Source: Solirhodobacter olei
GTDB lineage: Bacteria > Pseudomonadota > Alphaproteobacteria > Rhodobacterales > Rhodobacteraceae
Reading direction: 5' to 3'
DNA: 64,000 nucleotides
Assembly (NCBI RefSeq): GCF_004010155.1
Contig: NZ_RRYH01000021.1
Coordinates: 1-64,000 of the forward strand
The position numbers and the translations under genes were made by a program. Shown here one piece after another: positions 54,211-64,000 of the stretch (position 1 is its first letter; every line of letters starts with the position of its first letter). Below the pieces are notes generated by a model. It worked only from the letters and a program-made list of their open reading frames with translations, was not told the origin of the DNA and searched no databases.

Positions 54211-57200
54211 TCAGAGGTCCTCGACCAGCACGACGCCTGCGACATGCTTCAGCGCGCCCTTGATCTGGGGCGAGACCGGGAAGCCGTCACCGGCGGCGAT
54301 GTCGATCTCGCGCCCCTGCTCGTCGGCGACGCAGAAGGTGATCGGGCCGCGCAGCCGCGCCGCCGCGCGGTCCTCGGCGAAGCGGGCGAGGATGCTGGCC
54401 ACGGCCGCCGGCGCCTCGGGCCCGCCAAGGTGGATGCGCAGGCCGGAGCTGCCCGCCTGGGCCGCGACCTGGTCGATCGGCTGCACGCCCCGGGCAAGCA
54501 GCTTCAGCGTGTCGCCCTCGAGGTTGGCCTCCACCACCATCACCACCTTGTTGCCGGTCTCCAGCAGGTCGCGCGCGGCTTCCAGCGTGTCGGAGAAGAC
54601 GGTGACCTCGTAGCGCCCGGTCGGGTCGGAGGCCTGCACGAAGGCGAAGCGGTTGCCGCGCGCCGATTTCCGCTCCTGCCGGCCGGAGACGGCGCCGGCA
54701 ATCTTCGCCACCAGCGGCCCGCGGCGCGCGGCCTCCGTCACCTCGGCCAGCGTCTTCACGTCCTTGCGCTTCAGCGGCGCCATGTAATCGTCCAGCGGAT
54801 GGCCCGAGAGGTAGAAGCCGATCGCCTGCTGCTCCTGGTCCAGCCGCTCGTTCAGGAACCAGTCGTCGCATTGTGCCAGCCGCGGCTCCGGCAGGTCCTC
54901 CCCCGCCTCGCCGAAGAGCGAGACCTGGCTGGAGGCCTTCTGCTCGTGGATCGCGGCGGAATAGGCGGCAAGCGCGTCGAGCGAGGCGAAGACGCGGTGG
55001 CGGTTGGCGTCGAGCTGGTCGAAAGCGCCGGCGCGGGCGAGCATTTCCAGCGGCCGCTTGCCGATGCGCTTCAGGTCGCAGCGGCGCGCGAAGTCGAAAA
55101 GCGTGACGAAGGGCTTGCCGTCGCGGGCTTCCACGATCAGCCGCATCGCCTCCACGCCCACGTTCTTCAGCGCGCCAAGCGCATAGACCACGCGGCCCTC
55201 TTTGACCGAGAAGGTGGCCAGCGAGCGGTTGACGCAGGGCGGGTCGATCTTGATACCAAGACCCTTGCGCACCTCCTCGGCATAGGCGCCGAGCTTGTCG
55301 GTAAGGTGGATATCGCAGTTCATGACCCCGGCCATGAACTCCACCGGGTGGTTGGCCTTCAGCCAGGCGGTCTGGTAGCTGACCACGGCATAGGCCGCGG
55401 CGTGGGACTTGTTGAAGCCGTAGTTGGCGAATTTCTCCAGCAGGTCGAAGACCTCGGAGGCTTTGCGCGCGTCCACCCCGTTCTTCTTCGCGCCCTCGAC
55501 GAACTTGGGGCGCTCGGCGTCCATCGCCTCCTTGATCTTCTTGCCCATGGCGCGGCGCAGAAGGTCGGCGCCACCGAGCGAATAGCCCGCCATGACCTGG
55601 GCGATCTGCATCACCTGTTCCTGGTAAACGATGATGCCCTGCGTCTCGGCCAGGATGTGGTCGATCGTGGGGTGGATCGACTCGAGGTCCTTCAGCCCGT
55701 TCTTCACCTCGCAATAGGTCGGGATGTTCTCCATCGGGCCGGGCCGGTAGAGCGCCACGAGGGCGACGATATCCTCGATGCAGGTGGGCTTCATGCGCCG
55801 GAGCGCATCCATCATGCCCGAGCTTTCCACCTGGAAGACGGCGACGGTCTTGGCGCCCGCGTAAAGCTCGTAGGTCGGTTTGTCGTCGAGCGGGATGGCG
55901 TTGATCTCGTCCACCGCGCCCTCGGGGGGCTGGTAGAGCTCGGTCCCGTCGGCGGCGATGTGCAGGTGCCGGCCGGTGCCGCGGATCAGGTCCACGGCGT
56001 TCTGGATGACGGTGAGGGTCTTCAGCCCGAGGAAGTCGAACTTCACGAGACCCGCCGATTCGACCCATTTCATGTTGAACTGGGTGGCCGGCATGTCCGA
56101 CCGCGGATCCTGGTAGAGCGGCACCAGCGCGTCGAGCGGCCGGTCGCCGATCACCACGCCCGCGGCATGGGTGGAGGCGTTGCGGAGCAGCCCCTCGATC
56201 TTCTGCGCGATCTCCAGCAGGCGCGCCACGACCTCCTCCGCCTTCGCGGCCTCGCGCAGGCGCGGCTCGTCGCTCATCGCCTTCTCGACGGAGACGGGCT
56301 TCACCCCCTCGACCGGGATCATCTTGGAAAGCCGGTCGACCTGCCCGTAGGGCATCTGCAGCACGCGGCCGACGTCACGCACCGCGGCCTTGGACAGCAG
56401 CGCGCCGAAGGTGATGATCTGCCCCACCTTGTCGCGGCCGTATTTCTCCTGGACGTAGTGGATCACCTCCTCGCGCCGGTCCATGCAGAAGTCGATGTCG
56501 AAGTCGGGCATGGAGACCCGCTCGGGGTTCAGGAACCGCTCGAAAAGCAGCGAGTAGCGTAGCGGGTCGAGGTCCGTGATGGTCAGCGCATAGGCCACCA
56601 GCGAGCCCGCGCCGGAGCCCCGGCCGGGACCCACCGGGATGTCATGCTCCTTGGCCCATTTGATGAAGTCGGCAACGATCAGGAAGTAGCCGGGAAAGCC
56701 CATCTGCTCGATGATGCCCAGCTCGAATTTCAGCCGTTCCTGATAGGCCTCGACCGAGGCCGCGTGCGGGATCACCTTCAGTCGCGCCTCGAGGCCCTCC
56801 CAGGCCTGGCGGCGCAGCTCCTCGACCTCGTCATCGGCGAAGCGCGGCAGAATCGGCGCGATCTTCTTCACCCGGTAGGCACAGCGCCGCGCGATCTCCA
56901 CCGTGCTTTCCAGCGCCTCGGGCAGGTCGGCGAAGAGCGCGGCCATCTCCGCCTCGCTCTTGAAGTAATGCTGCGGCGTCAGCCGGCGACGCGGCTCCTG
57001 CTGGTCGACATAGGCGCCGTCGGCGATGCAGAGGAGCGCGTCATGCGCCTCGTACATCTCGGGCCTCGGAAAGTAGACGTCATTGGTCGCGACCAGCGGC
57101 AGGGCCATCGCATAGGCCATCTCGACATGGCCGCGCTCGGTCAGGCGCTCGGCCTCGGGCACCGCGCCGTCCTCGCCCCGGTGGCGCTGCAGCTCGACGT

Positions 57201-57711
57201 AGAGCCGGGTCGGGAAGATCGCGGCAAGACGGGCCATCAGCGCCTCCGCCTTCGGGCGCTGGCCGGCCTGCAACAGGCGGCCCACCGGCCCGTCGGGGCC
57301 GCCGGAGAGGCAGATGAGGCCCTCGGCATGTTCCTCCAGCTCCTCCAGCGTGACCTGCGGCAGAAGGCCGGGCTTGGTCAGGTAGAGGCAGGAGTTGATC
57401 TTCATCAGGTTGCGGTAGCCGGTCTCGGTCTGCGCCAGCAGCACCACCGGCGCGGGGTCGCGCGGCCGCTCGCCCGGCTGCACCGGATCGTAGGTCAGCG
57501 AGACCTGGCAGCCGATGATGGGCTGCAGCCCCGCGCCTGCGGCCAGCGTGGAAAATTCCAGCGCGCAGAACAGGTTGTTGGTGTCGGTCACGGCCACGGC
57601 GGGCATTTCCGCCTTCTGGCAGAGACCGATCAGCTTCTTCACCGGCACCGCCCCTTCGAGGAGCGAATATTCTGTGTGAAGGCGGAGGTGGATGAATCGG
57701 GGCGCGCTCAT
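54211..57711 (-). CDS. dnaE: DNA polymerase III alpha subunit
   Basis: The 1166-aa replicative polymerase. The N-terminal PHP domain begins FIHLRLHTEYSLLEGAVPVK. The palm carries the catalytic aspartates in MPDFDIDFCMDRREEV and the nucleotide-binding PVGPGRGSGAGSLVAYAL. YNFGFNKSHAAAYAVV-type text (here NYGFNKSHAAAYAVVSYQTA) marks the fingers. The OB-fold and tail domains follow. ATG 57711 (MSAPRFIHLRLHTEYS) is the conserved start; the frame runs on to 57783 without similarity. Confidence 0.97.
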   Translation of the reverse strand: MSAPRFIHLRLHTEYSLLEGAVPVKKLIGLCQKAEMPAVAVTDTNNLFCALEFSTLAAGAGLQPIIGCQVSLTYDPVQPGERPRDPAPVVLLAQTETGYRNLMKINSCLYLTKPGLLPQVTLEELEEHAEGLICLSGGPDGPVGRLLQAGQRPKAEALMARLAAIFPTRLYVELQRHRGEDGAVPEAERLTERGHVEMAYAMALPLVATNDVYFPRPEMYEAHDALLCIADGAYVDQQEPRRRLTPQHYFKSEAEMAALFADLPEALESTVEIARRCAYRVKKIAPILPRFADDEVEELRRQAWEGLEARLKVIPHAASVEAYQERLKFELGIIEQMGFPGYFLIVADFIKWAKEHDIPVGPGRGSGAGSLVAYALTITDLDPLRYSLLFERFLNPERVSMPDFDIDFCMDRREEVIHYVQEKYGRDKVGQIITFGALLSKAAVRDVGRVLQMPYGQVDRLSKMIPVEGVKPVSVEKAMSDEPRLREAAKAEEVVARLLEIAQKIEGLLRNASTHAAGVVIGDRPLDALVPLYQDPRSDMPATQFNMKWVESAGLVKFDFLGLKTLTVIQNAVDLIRGTGRHLHIAADGTELYQPPEGAVDEINAIPLDDKPTYELYAGAKTVAVFQVESSGMMDALRRMKPTCIEDIVALVALYRPGPMENIPTYCEVKNGLKDLESIHPTIDHILAETQGIIVYQEQVMQIAQVMAGYSLGGADLLRRAMGKKIKEAMDAERPKFVEGAKKNGVDARKASEVFDLLEKFANYGFNKSHAAAYAVVSYQTAWLKANHPVEFMAGVMNCDIHLTDKLGAYAEEVRKGLGIKIDPPCVNRSLATFSVKEGRVVYALGALKNVGVEAMRLIVEARDGKPFVTLFDFARRCDLKRIGKRPLEMLARAGAFDQLDANRHRVFASLDALAAYSAAIHEQKASSQVSLFGEAGEDLPEPRLAQCDDWFLNERLDQEQQAIGFYLSGHPLDDYMAPLKRKDVKTLAEVTEAARRGPLVAKIAGAVSGRQERKSARGNRFAFVQASDPTGRYEVTVFSDTLEAARDLLETGNKVVMVVEANLEGDTLKLLARGVQPIDQVAAQAGSSGLRIHLGGPEAPAAVASILARFAEDRAAARLRGPITFCVADEQGREIDIAAGDGFPVSPQIKGALKHVAGVVLVEDL

Positions 57712-57837
57712 GGCGCAAGGGTAGTGCGGATCGCCGGGGCTCCGCAACGCCGCTCGGGGCCCGCGCGGGGCGAAAGGCCGCACCGGCTTGGAACCGCGCG
57801 CGCGAGGGCCTAGAGAAGACGGGGGAGAGAGGGCGCC

Positions 57838-58023
57838 ATGAGTTCACAGACAGAGATGGAAGACGCCGGGCCGGAAGAGGCCGAGGGCCCCGCGACCGCG
57901 GCAGAGCAGCGCGTGCAGGTGGCCCGCGGCAACCGCAACCTCGCGCTGATCCTGATCGGCGGCGCGCTGGCGATGCTGGCCGCGGCCTTCGCGGTGGCGC
58001 TTCTGGTGGTCTACGGCGGCTGA
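57838..58023 (+). CDS. Small single-helix membrane protein (61 aa)
   Basis: An acidic N-terminus (QTEMEDAGPEEAEGP) is followed by one membrane helix (about residues 36-58, LALILIGGALAMLAAAFAVA) ending in a short Gly tail. GGGAGAGAGGGCGCC precedes the start. Family not recognised; it is divergent from dnaE. Confidence 0.6.
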   Translation: MSSQTEMEDAGPEEAEGPATAAEQRVQVARGNRNLALILIGGALAMLAAAFAVALLVVYGG

Positions 58024-58032
58024 GCCCGGAGC

Positions 58033-58995
58033 CTAGGCGGCCCGGCCGCGCACCTCCGCCTGGCCGCGCGCCCCGGCCGCGCGCCGCACCTCGACCCGGC
58101 GCATGTTGTTCAGCACCACGATCAGGGCCACCGCGCTCATCATCGCGGGGGGGATCCAGATGATGATCCCGCCGATCTGCTGGTCCATCACCGCCGAGAT
58201 GCCGGGAAAGTACCGCCCGCAGAAGGCGTAGAACGGGTAGATGTCGTGGCCCGCGAAGGTGATCAGCGCGCCGAGCACGATCTGCGGGAACATGACGGCG
58301 ACGGAAAGCGCCGCCCGGGTGCCGAAGCTGGCATGGGCGGCGGGCCGCGCGCGGGTGTCCAGCACCATCGCCCAGAACAGGATCCCGTCCAGCGCCATGG
58401 TCCAGTTCATGAAGTTGTAGATCGGCGTGTTCAGCATCGCGTAGAAATGCACCGGCGGGTAAAGCCAGAAGTAGAACGAGCCGGAGAACAGCACCGTCGC
58501 CACCGCGGGCTGCTGCAGCACCGCCATGACCCGCGCCGAAAAGCGGCTGTTCGCCAGCCGGGTCAGCCAGCCCGGACCACCCTCCAGGATCACCGGCCCG
58601 GCCATGGAGACCCCGATCAGCACCGGCCCGATATGGTGCAGGGCCACGTGCTGGATGCGGTTGAGAAAGAACATCCGCTGCGCCGGGTATTCGAACCCGG
58701 TCTGCACCACCGAATAGAGCAGCACGACCCCGGCAAGGAAGCTTGCCCGCCGCCACAGCGCCGGCCGCCGGGCGGGCGCAAGCCGCATCAGCCCGCGCAG
58801 GTACCAGAACAGCGTGAACGTCGTGGCGAGGTAGATCGAGGGCACGAAGTCATAGGGCCCGATCAGCGGCATGTCCGCCGGCATGCGTTCCGCCACGATC
58901 CACAGGAAGGCGCCGAAGACGAGGATCGCGGCCTGCAGGATCAGCCCCCGGGGATCGGGGCGCGCTTGCGCCGGGGCCTCTGCAGCGATTATCAT
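58033..58995 (-). CDS. CtaG-like (caa3 oxidase assembly type) membrane protein
   Basis: A 320-aa protein with seven or so membrane helices. It shows the CtaG/caa3-assembly pattern: a His-rich helix start NRIQHVALHHIGPVLIG, then GGPGWLTRLANSRF, then YPPVHFYAMLNTPIYNFMNW and LDGILFWAMVLD. In the classical family the middle motif reads HPP..Y....P..H, so some His residues are replaced here, and the call is remote homology. I start at ATG 58995, which has GGAG upstream. Confidence 0.65.
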   Translation of the reverse strand: MIIAAEAPAQARPDPRGLILQAAILVFGAFLWIVAERMPADMPLIGPYDFVPSIYLATTFTLFWYLRGLMRLAPARRPALWRRASFLAGVVLLYSVVQTGFEYPAQRMFFLNRIQHVALHHIGPVLIGVSMAGPVILEGGPGWLTRLANSRFSARVMAVLQQPAVATVLFSGSFYFWLYPPVHFYAMLNTPIYNFMNWTMALDGILFWAMVLDTRARPAAHASFGTRAALSVAVMFPQIVLGALITFAGHDIYPFYAFCGRYFPGISAVMDQQIGGIIIWIPPAMMSAVALIVVLNNMRRVEVRRAAGARGQAEVRGRAA

Positions 58996-59232
58996 GACAT
59001 GGCTCCGCCGCGCACAAGGCGGTGGCGCGGTCTGCGCTGGTGCGGCGAATTCTTCGGCAAAACGTGAAACTCCTTCCCTCGGCGGGTTAAAAGTTGCACT
59101 TGCCATATTCCCGCCGCCCCGGCTTCATGGCCATAAGGGAATTGCAAGTACGGGCACGCGCTTTCGCTTTACGCCGCATCGGGCGAAGGCGCAACGGCCC
59201 AGGACGGGGAGAAGGCGGCGGGTCAAACACCC

Positions 59233-60618
59233 ATGTCGGAGATCTTGTTTCTCCTGAACGGCGCGCCGGTGCGGATCGGCGACGCCCCTGCGACACGGAC
59301 ATTGCTGGACTGGCTGCGCGAGACGCGGCGGCTGACCGGCACGAAGGAAGGCTGCAACGAGGGCGATTGCGGGGCCTGCACCGTCATGGTCACCGATGCC
59401 GAGGGCAGCCGCGCGCTCAACGCCTGCATCCTGTTCCTGCCGCAGCTTCACGGCAAGGCCGTGCGCACGGTCGAGGGCATCGCCGGGCCGGACGGCGCGC
59501 TGCACCCGGTTCAGGCCGCGATGGTCGAGCATCATGGCAGCCAGTGCGGGTTCTGCACGCCGGGCTTCGTCGTCTCCATGGCCGTCGCGCATCTCAATGG
59601 CGAGCACGGGCATGACGACGCGCTGGCCGGCAACCTCTGCCGCTGCACCGGCTACGCGCCGATCGTGCGCGCGGCCGAGGCGGCCGCCGATCAGCCGGTG
59701 CCGGACTGGATGACGGCCGACCGCAAGGCGCTTGCCACCCTCGCCGCGGCAGAGACCGCCGGGGCGGAGTACCGTCCGACCAGCTCCGACGAGCTGGCAG
59801 CCTGGTACCTTGCCCATCCCGAGGCCACCCTGATCGCAGGCGCGACTGACGTGGGCCTCTGGGTCACCAAGTCGCTGCGTGACCTGCCCGAGGTCGCGTT
59901 CCTGAACGGCGTTGCAGACCTGCAGCATATCGAGCGTCGGGGCGAGGTCTTCGGCATTGGTGCGGGCGTCACGATCGAGGCGCTGCGCAAGGCGATGGTC
60001 GAGGTCCACCCCGACTTCGCCGAGATGCTGCGGCGCTTCGGCTCCACCCAGGTCAGGAATGCCGCGACGCTGGGCGGCAACATCGCCAACGGCTCTCCCA
60101 TCGGGGACAGCCCGCCGGCGCTGATCGCGCTGGGGGCCGAGCTCTACCTGCGGCGCGGCGAAGAGATGCGCGCGATCCCGCTGGAGGATTTCTTCCTCGA
60201 CTACGGCAAGCAGGACCGCAAAAAAGGCGAATTCGTGGCGGCGGTCACGATCCCTGCAAGCGCGCCGGCGCTGCGCTGCTACAAGCTGTCGAAAAGGTTC
60301 GATCAGGACATCTCCGCGGTTTGCGGCTGCTTCAATATCACGGTCGAAAACGGCGCGGTCACGGCCGCCCGCATCGCCTTCGGCGGCATGGCCGGAATCC
60401 CGAAGCGGGCCTCGGCGGTGGAGGCCGCGCTGATCGGCAAGCCGTGGAGCGAGCAGACCGTAAAGGCCGCCCTGCCCGCCTTTGCCAAGGATTTCACGCC
60501 GCTTTCCGATATGCGCGCCTCGGCTGACTACCGGCTGGAGAGCGCCCGCAACATGCTTCTGCGCTACTTCGCGGATCTCTCGGGCGCCCCTGTGCGCGTG
60601 CTGGAGGTGAGCGCATGA
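59233..60618 (+). CDS. xdhA: Xanthine dehydrogenase small subunit (2Fe-2S and FAD)
   Basis: A 461-aa subunit. The plant-type [2Fe-2S] domain ([15 protein letters not shown]) and the second [2Fe-2S] domain ([27 protein letters not shown]) come first. The FAD domain follows, with [20 protein letters not shown] and [20 protein letters not shown]. It passes electrons from the molybdenum site to NAD. The two-subunit arrangement is as in Rhodobacter capsulatus. It overlaps xdhB by ATGA. Confidence 0.96.
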   Translation: MSEILFLLNGAPVRIGDAPATRTLLDWLRETRRLTGTKEGCNEGDCGACTVMVTDAEGSRALNACILFLPQLHGKAVRTVEGIAGPDGALHPVQAAMVEHHGSQCGFCTPGFVVSMAVAHLNGEHGHDDALAGNLCRCTGYAPIVRAAEAAADQPVPDWMTADRKALATLAAAETAGAEYRPTSSDELAAWYLAHPEATLIAGATDVGLWVTKSLRDLPEVAFLNGVADLQHIERRGEVFGIGAGVTIEALRKAMVEVHPDFAEMLRRFGSTQVRNAATLGGNIANGSPIGDSPPALIALGAELYLRRGEEMRAIPLEDFFLDYGKQDRKKGEFVAAVTIPASAPALRCYKLSKRFDQDISAVCGCFNITVENGAVTAARIAFGGMAGIPKRASAVEAALIGKPWSEQTVKAALPAFAKDFTPLSDMRASADYRLESARNMLLRYFADLSGAPVRVLEVSA

Positions 60619-62954
60619 GCATTTCAAGACCCCTGCCCCATGACGCGGCCGAGCTGCATGTCACCGGCCAGGCCCGCTACGTCGACGACATCCCGGTGCC
60701 GGCGGACTGCCTGTACCTCGCCTTCGGCCTCTCGACGGTGGCGCATGGCGAGATCACGGGCTTGGACCTTTCCGAGGTCCGCGCCGCGCCGGGCGTCCTG
60801 GCCGTGCTTTCGGCTGAAGATTTCGAACATATGCCCGACTGCTCGCCCTCCGCCGAGGACGAGCCGCTGCTGGCGGTCGGAAAGGTCCATTACGTCGGCC
60901 AGCCGGTGTTCCTCGTCGTGGCCGAAAGCCACCTCGCGGCGCGCAAGGCCGCGCGGCTCGGCCGCGTCGACTACCGCGAGCTGCCCGCGATCCTGACCAT
61001 CGACGAGGCCATGGCGGCCGGCAGCCGCTTCGAGGCCGGGCCGGTCACCTGGTCCAAGGGAGACGCCGCGAAGGCGATCGCGGGCGCGGCACGGGTCATC
61101 GAGGGCTCGATCGAGATCGGCGGGCAGGAGCATTTCTACCTCGAGGGGCAGGCCGCGCTGGCGCTGCCGCAGGAGGGGGGCGACATGATCGTCCATTCCT
61201 CCTCGCAACACCCCAGTGAGATCCAGCACAAGGTGGCCCATGCGCTTCACGCGCCGATGAACGCCGTGCGCGTCGAGGTGCGCCGCATGGGCGGGGGCTT
61301 CGGCGGCAAGGAGAGCCAGGGCAACGCGCTGGCCGTCGCCTGCGCCATCGCCGCCGCGCGCACGGGCCGCCCCTGCAAGATGCGCTACGACCGCGATGAC
61401 GACATGGTCATCACCGGCAAGCGCCACGATTTCCGCATCGACTACCGCGTGGGCGTGGAAGAGGACGGGCGTCTCAGGGGCGTCGAGTTCCTGCAGCTCT
61501 GCCGCTGCGGCTGGTCGCAGGATCTGTCGCTGCCGGTCGCGGACCGGGCGATGCTGCATGCCGACAACGCCTATCACATCCCCGATATCCGGATCGAAAG
61601 CCACCGGCTGAAGACCAACACGCAGTCCGCCACCGCCTATCGCGGCTTCGGCGGGCCGCAGGGGATGCTGGGGATCGAGCGGGTGATGGACCATGTCGCG
61701 GCCGTCCTCGGGCGCGATCCGGCCGAGGTGCGGCGGGTGAATTTCTATGAGGAGGCGCCGGGGGCGCTGCCCCCGGACCCCCGGAGTACTTCTCCCAAGA
61801 AAAAGGCCGAAGTGCAGAGCACGCCCTATCATCAGCCTGTCGAGGATTTCATCCTGCATGGGCTGATGGCGCGGCTTGAGGAAACCTCCGGCTATCAGGC
61901 GCGGAAGGCCGAGATCGCGAAGTGGAACGCCTCGAACCCGGTTCTGAAGCGCGGCATCGCGCTGACACCGGTGAAGTTCGGGATCTCCTTCACGCTGACC
62001 CATCTGAATCAGGCCGGCGCGCTGGTGCATGTCTACCAGGACGGCTCCATCCACATGAACCACGGCGGCACCGAGATGGGGCAGGGCCTCTTCCGCAAGG
62101 TGGCCCAGGTGGCGGCGGCGGGCTTCGGCGTCGCGCCGGAGATGGTGAAGATCACAGCGACCGACACGGCGAAGGTGCCCAACACCTCCGCCACCGCGGC
62201 TTCCTCGGGCTCCGACCTGAACGGGATGGCGGTGAAGGCCGCCTGCGACATCATCCGCGGACGGATGGCGGCGTTCCTGGCCGAGCGGCACCAGGTGGCC
62301 GCGGAGGACGTGCATTTCGAGGAGGGCCGCGTCTTCGTCGGCGGGGCGGATTACGCCTTCGCCGAGGTGGCCAAGATGGTCTACGAGGCGCGCATCAGCC
62401 TGTCGGCCACCGGCTTCTACAAGACGCCCAAGATCACCTGGGACCGGATGAACGGCAGCGGCCGGCCGTTCTACTACTTCGCCTACGGCGCGGCGGTGAC
62501 AGAGGTGGTGATCGACACTCTGACCGGCGAGAACCGGATCCTGCGCACCGACATCCTGCACGATTGCGGCGCCAGCCTGAACCCGGCGCTGGACCGCGGC
62601 CAGATCGAGGGCGGCTACGTGCAGGGCGCGGGCTGGCTGACCACCGAGGAACTGGTCTGGGACGGCAAGGGCCGCCTGACGACCCATGCGCCGTCGACCT
62701 ACAAGATCCCGGCCTGCTCCGACCGGCCCGGCATCTTCAACGTCGAGCTCTGGGACGGCCGGAACGTCGAGGACACGATCTACCGCTCCAAGGCCGTGGG
62801 CGAGCCGCCCTTCATGCTGGGCATCTCCGCCTTCCTCGCGCTGAGCGACGCGGTCGCGGCCTGCGGCGACGGAAGCCACTACGTCTCGCTCGACGCGCCG
62901 GCGACGGCGGAGCGGGTGCTGGCCGCCGTGAACCGGGTGCGGGGCGATGTTTGA
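60615..62954 (+). CDS. xdhB: Xanthine dehydrogenase large (molybdenum) subunit
   Basis: A 779-aa molybdopterin subunit oxidising hypoxanthine to xanthine and urate. Signature segments are [32 protein letters not shown] (substrate Arg), [20 protein letters not shown] and the catalytic Glu in [12 protein letters not shown]. Residues about 382-398 ([17 protein letters not shown]) do not fit the family and are encoded by a sequence resembling the intergenic hairpin repeat. The frame is preserved. It overlaps xdhC by 8 bp. Confidence 0.96.
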   Translation: MSISRPLPHDAAELHVTGQARYVDDIPVPADCLYLAFGLSTVAHGEITGLDLSEVRAAPGVLAVLSAEDFEHMPDCSPSAEDEPLLAVGKVHYVGQPVFLVVAESHLAARKAARLGRVDYRELPAILTIDEAMAAGSRFEAGPVTWSKGDAAKAIAGAARVIEGSIEIGGQEHFYLEGQAALALPQEGGDMIVHSSSQHPSEIQHKVAHALHAPMNAVRVEVRRMGGGFGGKESQGNALAVACAIAAARTGRPCKMRYDRDDDMVITGKRHDFRIDYRVGVEEDGRLRGVEFLQLCRCGWSQDLSLPVADRAMLHADNAYHIPDIRIESHRLKTNTQSATAYRGFGGPQGMLGIERVMDHVAAVLGRDPAEVRRVNFYEEAPGALPPDPRSTSPKKKAEVQSTPYHQPVEDFILHGLMARLEETSGYQARKAEIAKWNASNPVLKRGIALTPVKFGISFTLTHLNQAGALVHVYQDGSIHMNHGGTEMGQGLFRKVAQVAAAGFGVAPEMVKITATDTAKVPNTSATAASSGSDLNGMAVKAACDIIRGRMAAFLAERHQVAAEDVHFEEGRVFVGGADYAFAEVAKMVYEARISLSATGFYKTPKITWDRMNGSGRPFYYFAYGAAVTEVVIDTLTGENRILRTDILHDCGASLNPALDRGQIEGGYVQGAGWLTTEELVWDGKGRLTTHAPSTYKIPACSDRPGIFNVELWDGRNVEDTIYRSKAVGEPPFMLGISAFLALSDAVAACGDGSHYVSLDAPATAERVLAAVNRVRGDV
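61757..61807 (+). repeat. Intergenic-type repeat sequence inside xdhB
   Basis: GGGGGCGCTGCCCCC (61760-61774) followed by ACCCCCGGAGTACTTC (61777-61792) and an A-rich tail match the two blocks of the intergenic element at 48960-49008. It lies in frame between the conserved NFYEE and [11 protein letters not shown] segments of XdhB. Confidence 0.6.
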
Positions 62955-63894
62955 CCTCGCCGCCCTCCGCGCGGCGGTCGCCGCCGAGGGGCGCGTCGCG
63001 CGCGTCGTGATCGCATCGCATGACGGCTCCTCGCCGCGCGAGACCGGGGCCGCGATGCTGGTCTGGCAGGGCGGGCAGTCGGGCACGATCGGCGGCGGCG
63101 CGCTGGAATGGGAAGCCACGCGGCGGGCGCTGGAGCTGCTGGACGCGGGCGGAAGCCGGATCGACCGGCAGGCGCTCGGCCCCGCGCTGGGCCAGTGCTG
63201 CGGCGGGGCGGTGACGGTGCTGACCGAGGTCTATGACGCCCGGGCCGTGGCCGGGCTGGAGGCCCAGGAGGTCATCGCCCGCCCGGTCGATGGCGCGCCG
63301 GCAGAAATGCCCCTTGCCGTGCGTCGGATCCTCAACCGGGCGCGGGCGGAGGGCATCCCTCCCCTGCCCCGGCTGGTGCAGGGCTGGATGGTCGAGCCGC
63401 TCGCCCGGCCCGCGCGCGAGATCTGGATCTGGGGCGCGGGCCATGTCGGCCGCGCGCTGGTTTCGGTGCTGGCGCCCCTGCCGGACGTGGCGATCACCTG
63501 GATCGACGTGGCCGAGGACCGGTTTCCCGCCGAGATCCCCGCGGGCGTGACCCGGCTCTGGGCCGCCAACCCGGCGGACCTGGCCGCCCGGGCGCCGGCC
63601 CGGGCCGAGCACCTGGTTCTGACCTATTCCCATGCGCTCGATCTGGAGCTTTGCCACCGGCTGCTGCGACAGGGCTTCGCCGGGCTCGGCCTGATCGGAT
63701 CGGAGACGAAATGGGCGCGCTTCCGCAGCCGGCTGAAGGCCCTGGGCCATCCGCCGGAACGCATCGCCGCCATCCGGTGCCCGATCGGGGACCGGACGCT
63801 CGGTAAGCACCCACAGGCCATTGCGATCGGCGTCGCCGCGACGGCCCTGAAACATAACGACGCCGCGACAGGGAAGAAGGACAGCGCGGGATGA
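62947..63894 (+). CDS. xdhC: Xanthine dehydrogenase maturation chaperone XdhC
   Basis: A 315-aa chaperone that binds molybdenum cofactor, promotes its sulfuration and inserts it into XdhB. The N-terminal XdhC/CoxI domain has ARVVIASHDGSSPRETGAAM and GTIGGGALEWEATRRALE. The Rossmann half has EIWIWGAGHVGRALVSVLAP and FAGLGLIGSETKWARF. It overlaps the next gene by ATGA at 63891-63894. Confidence 0.95.
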   Translation: MFDLAALRAAVAAEGRVARVVIASHDGSSPRETGAAMLVWQGGQSGTIGGGALEWEATRRALELLDAGGSRIDRQALGPALGQCCGGAVTVLTEVYDARAVAGLEAQEVIARPVDGAPAEMPLAVRRILNRARAEGIPPLPRLVQGWMVEPLARPAREIWIWGAGHVGRALVSVLAPLPDVAITWIDVAEDRFPAEIPAGVTRLWAANPADLAARAPARAEHLVLTYSHALDLELCHRLLRQGFAGLGLIGSETKWARFRSRLKALGHPPERIAAIRCPIGDRTLGKHPQAIAIGVAATALKHNDAATGKKDSAG

Positions 63895-64000
63895 AGGACA
63901 CGGAACTCCTCGCCGTCGAGGGGATCACCAAGGCCTATCCGGGGGTCGTCGCCAACAGCGACGTGTCCTTCCGCATACGCGAGGGCGAGGTGCATTCCCT
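63891..64000 (+). CDS. ABC transporter ATP-binding protein, N-terminal fragment
   Basis: The first 36 residues (MKDTELLAVEGITKAYPGVV, then ANSDVSFRIREGEVHSL) are the start of a ribose/nucleoside-type ABC ATPase. The window ends before Walker A. Overlap with xdhC suggests a purine or nucleoside uptake system transcribed with xdhABC. Confidence 0.8.
   Translation, partial: MKDTELLAVEGITKAYPGVVANSDVSFRIREGEVHS

Noticed and set aside
54169-56562. Plus-strand 797-aa frame opposite dnaE
   Set aside because: dnaE is unambiguous on the minus strand, and the plus frame has no domain features.

Overview
This is chromosomal DNA from a high-GC alphaproteobacterium, most likely a member of the Rhodobacteraceae (Rhodobacter/Rhodovulum/Paracoccus relatives). 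The evidence is gene content and order: a sorbitol/mannitol operon of the Rhodobacter sphaeroides smo/mtlK type, xdhABC, hisS-hisZ-hisG, a riboswitch-led gcvT-gcvH-gcvP operon, a TIGR02300-family acidic protein, DUF6471, and GGAGTATTT-type hairpin repeats between genes. I see no insertion sequence, prophage, integron or CRISPR array. The one stretch that looks acquired is a lower-GC patch at about 32.3-33.5 kb.

Layout. 0-3.7 kb: tryptophan catabolism (kynB, kynA), then a cobalt-type nitrile hydratase operon (alpha, beta, accessory). 3.7-6.8 kb: a sugar-acid dehydratase of the L-arabinonate dehydratase type, a D-2-hydroxyacid dehydrogenase and a 50-aa protein. 7.1-9.6 kb: an MDR oxidoreductase, a LysR regulator and a DUF4242 protein. 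9.7-15.7 kb: two membrane proteins, an RpiR regulator and an ABC importer with a fused double permease. 16.0-19.1 kb: an FNR-box promoter driving a periplasmic cupredoxin, followed by small metal-residue-rich envelope proteins and a Crp/Fnr-like regulator. 19.3-22.9 kb: tRNA-Met, cytochrome b561 and an MprF-like protein.

23.1-32.1 kb: the polyol operon, comprising a HAD phosphatase, a SorC-type regulator, a perfect 11-bp-arm operator, the ABC transporter smoEFGK, smoS, an additional SDR and mtlK. 32.2-33.5 kb: the low-GC patch, with a DUF6471 protein coupled to a two-TM membrane protein and preceded by a phased 11-bp repeat array. 33.6-43.2 kb: mixed housekeeping and unknown genes (GntR/FCD regulator, YgjP-type protease, tRNA-Ala(GGC), Asp-box protein, ParA-like ATPase, ATP-grasp enzyme, tRNA-Ala(CGC), thioredoxin, MFS transporter). 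43.3-48.4 kb: the glycine cleavage operon, with a VOC-fold gene inside it and a tandem glycine riboswitch in front. 48.4-54.1 kb: a gamma-glutamylcyclotransferase-like gene, the his operon, slyX, and an Lrp regulator divergent from phenylalanine hydroxylase. 54.2-59.0 kb: dnaE and two membrane proteins. 59.2-64.0 kb: xdhABC leading into an ABC transporter that continues past the edge.

Themes. Many genes overlap by ATGA or GTGA, so most clusters are tightly coupled operons. Amino-acid catabolism recurs (tryptophan, glycine, phenylalanine), as do polyol and purine use. The least expected observation is that two regions 19 kb apart, one upstream of the DUF6471 gene and one between hisS and slyX, carry the same array of five hexamers with the same 11-11-11-10 bp spacing.
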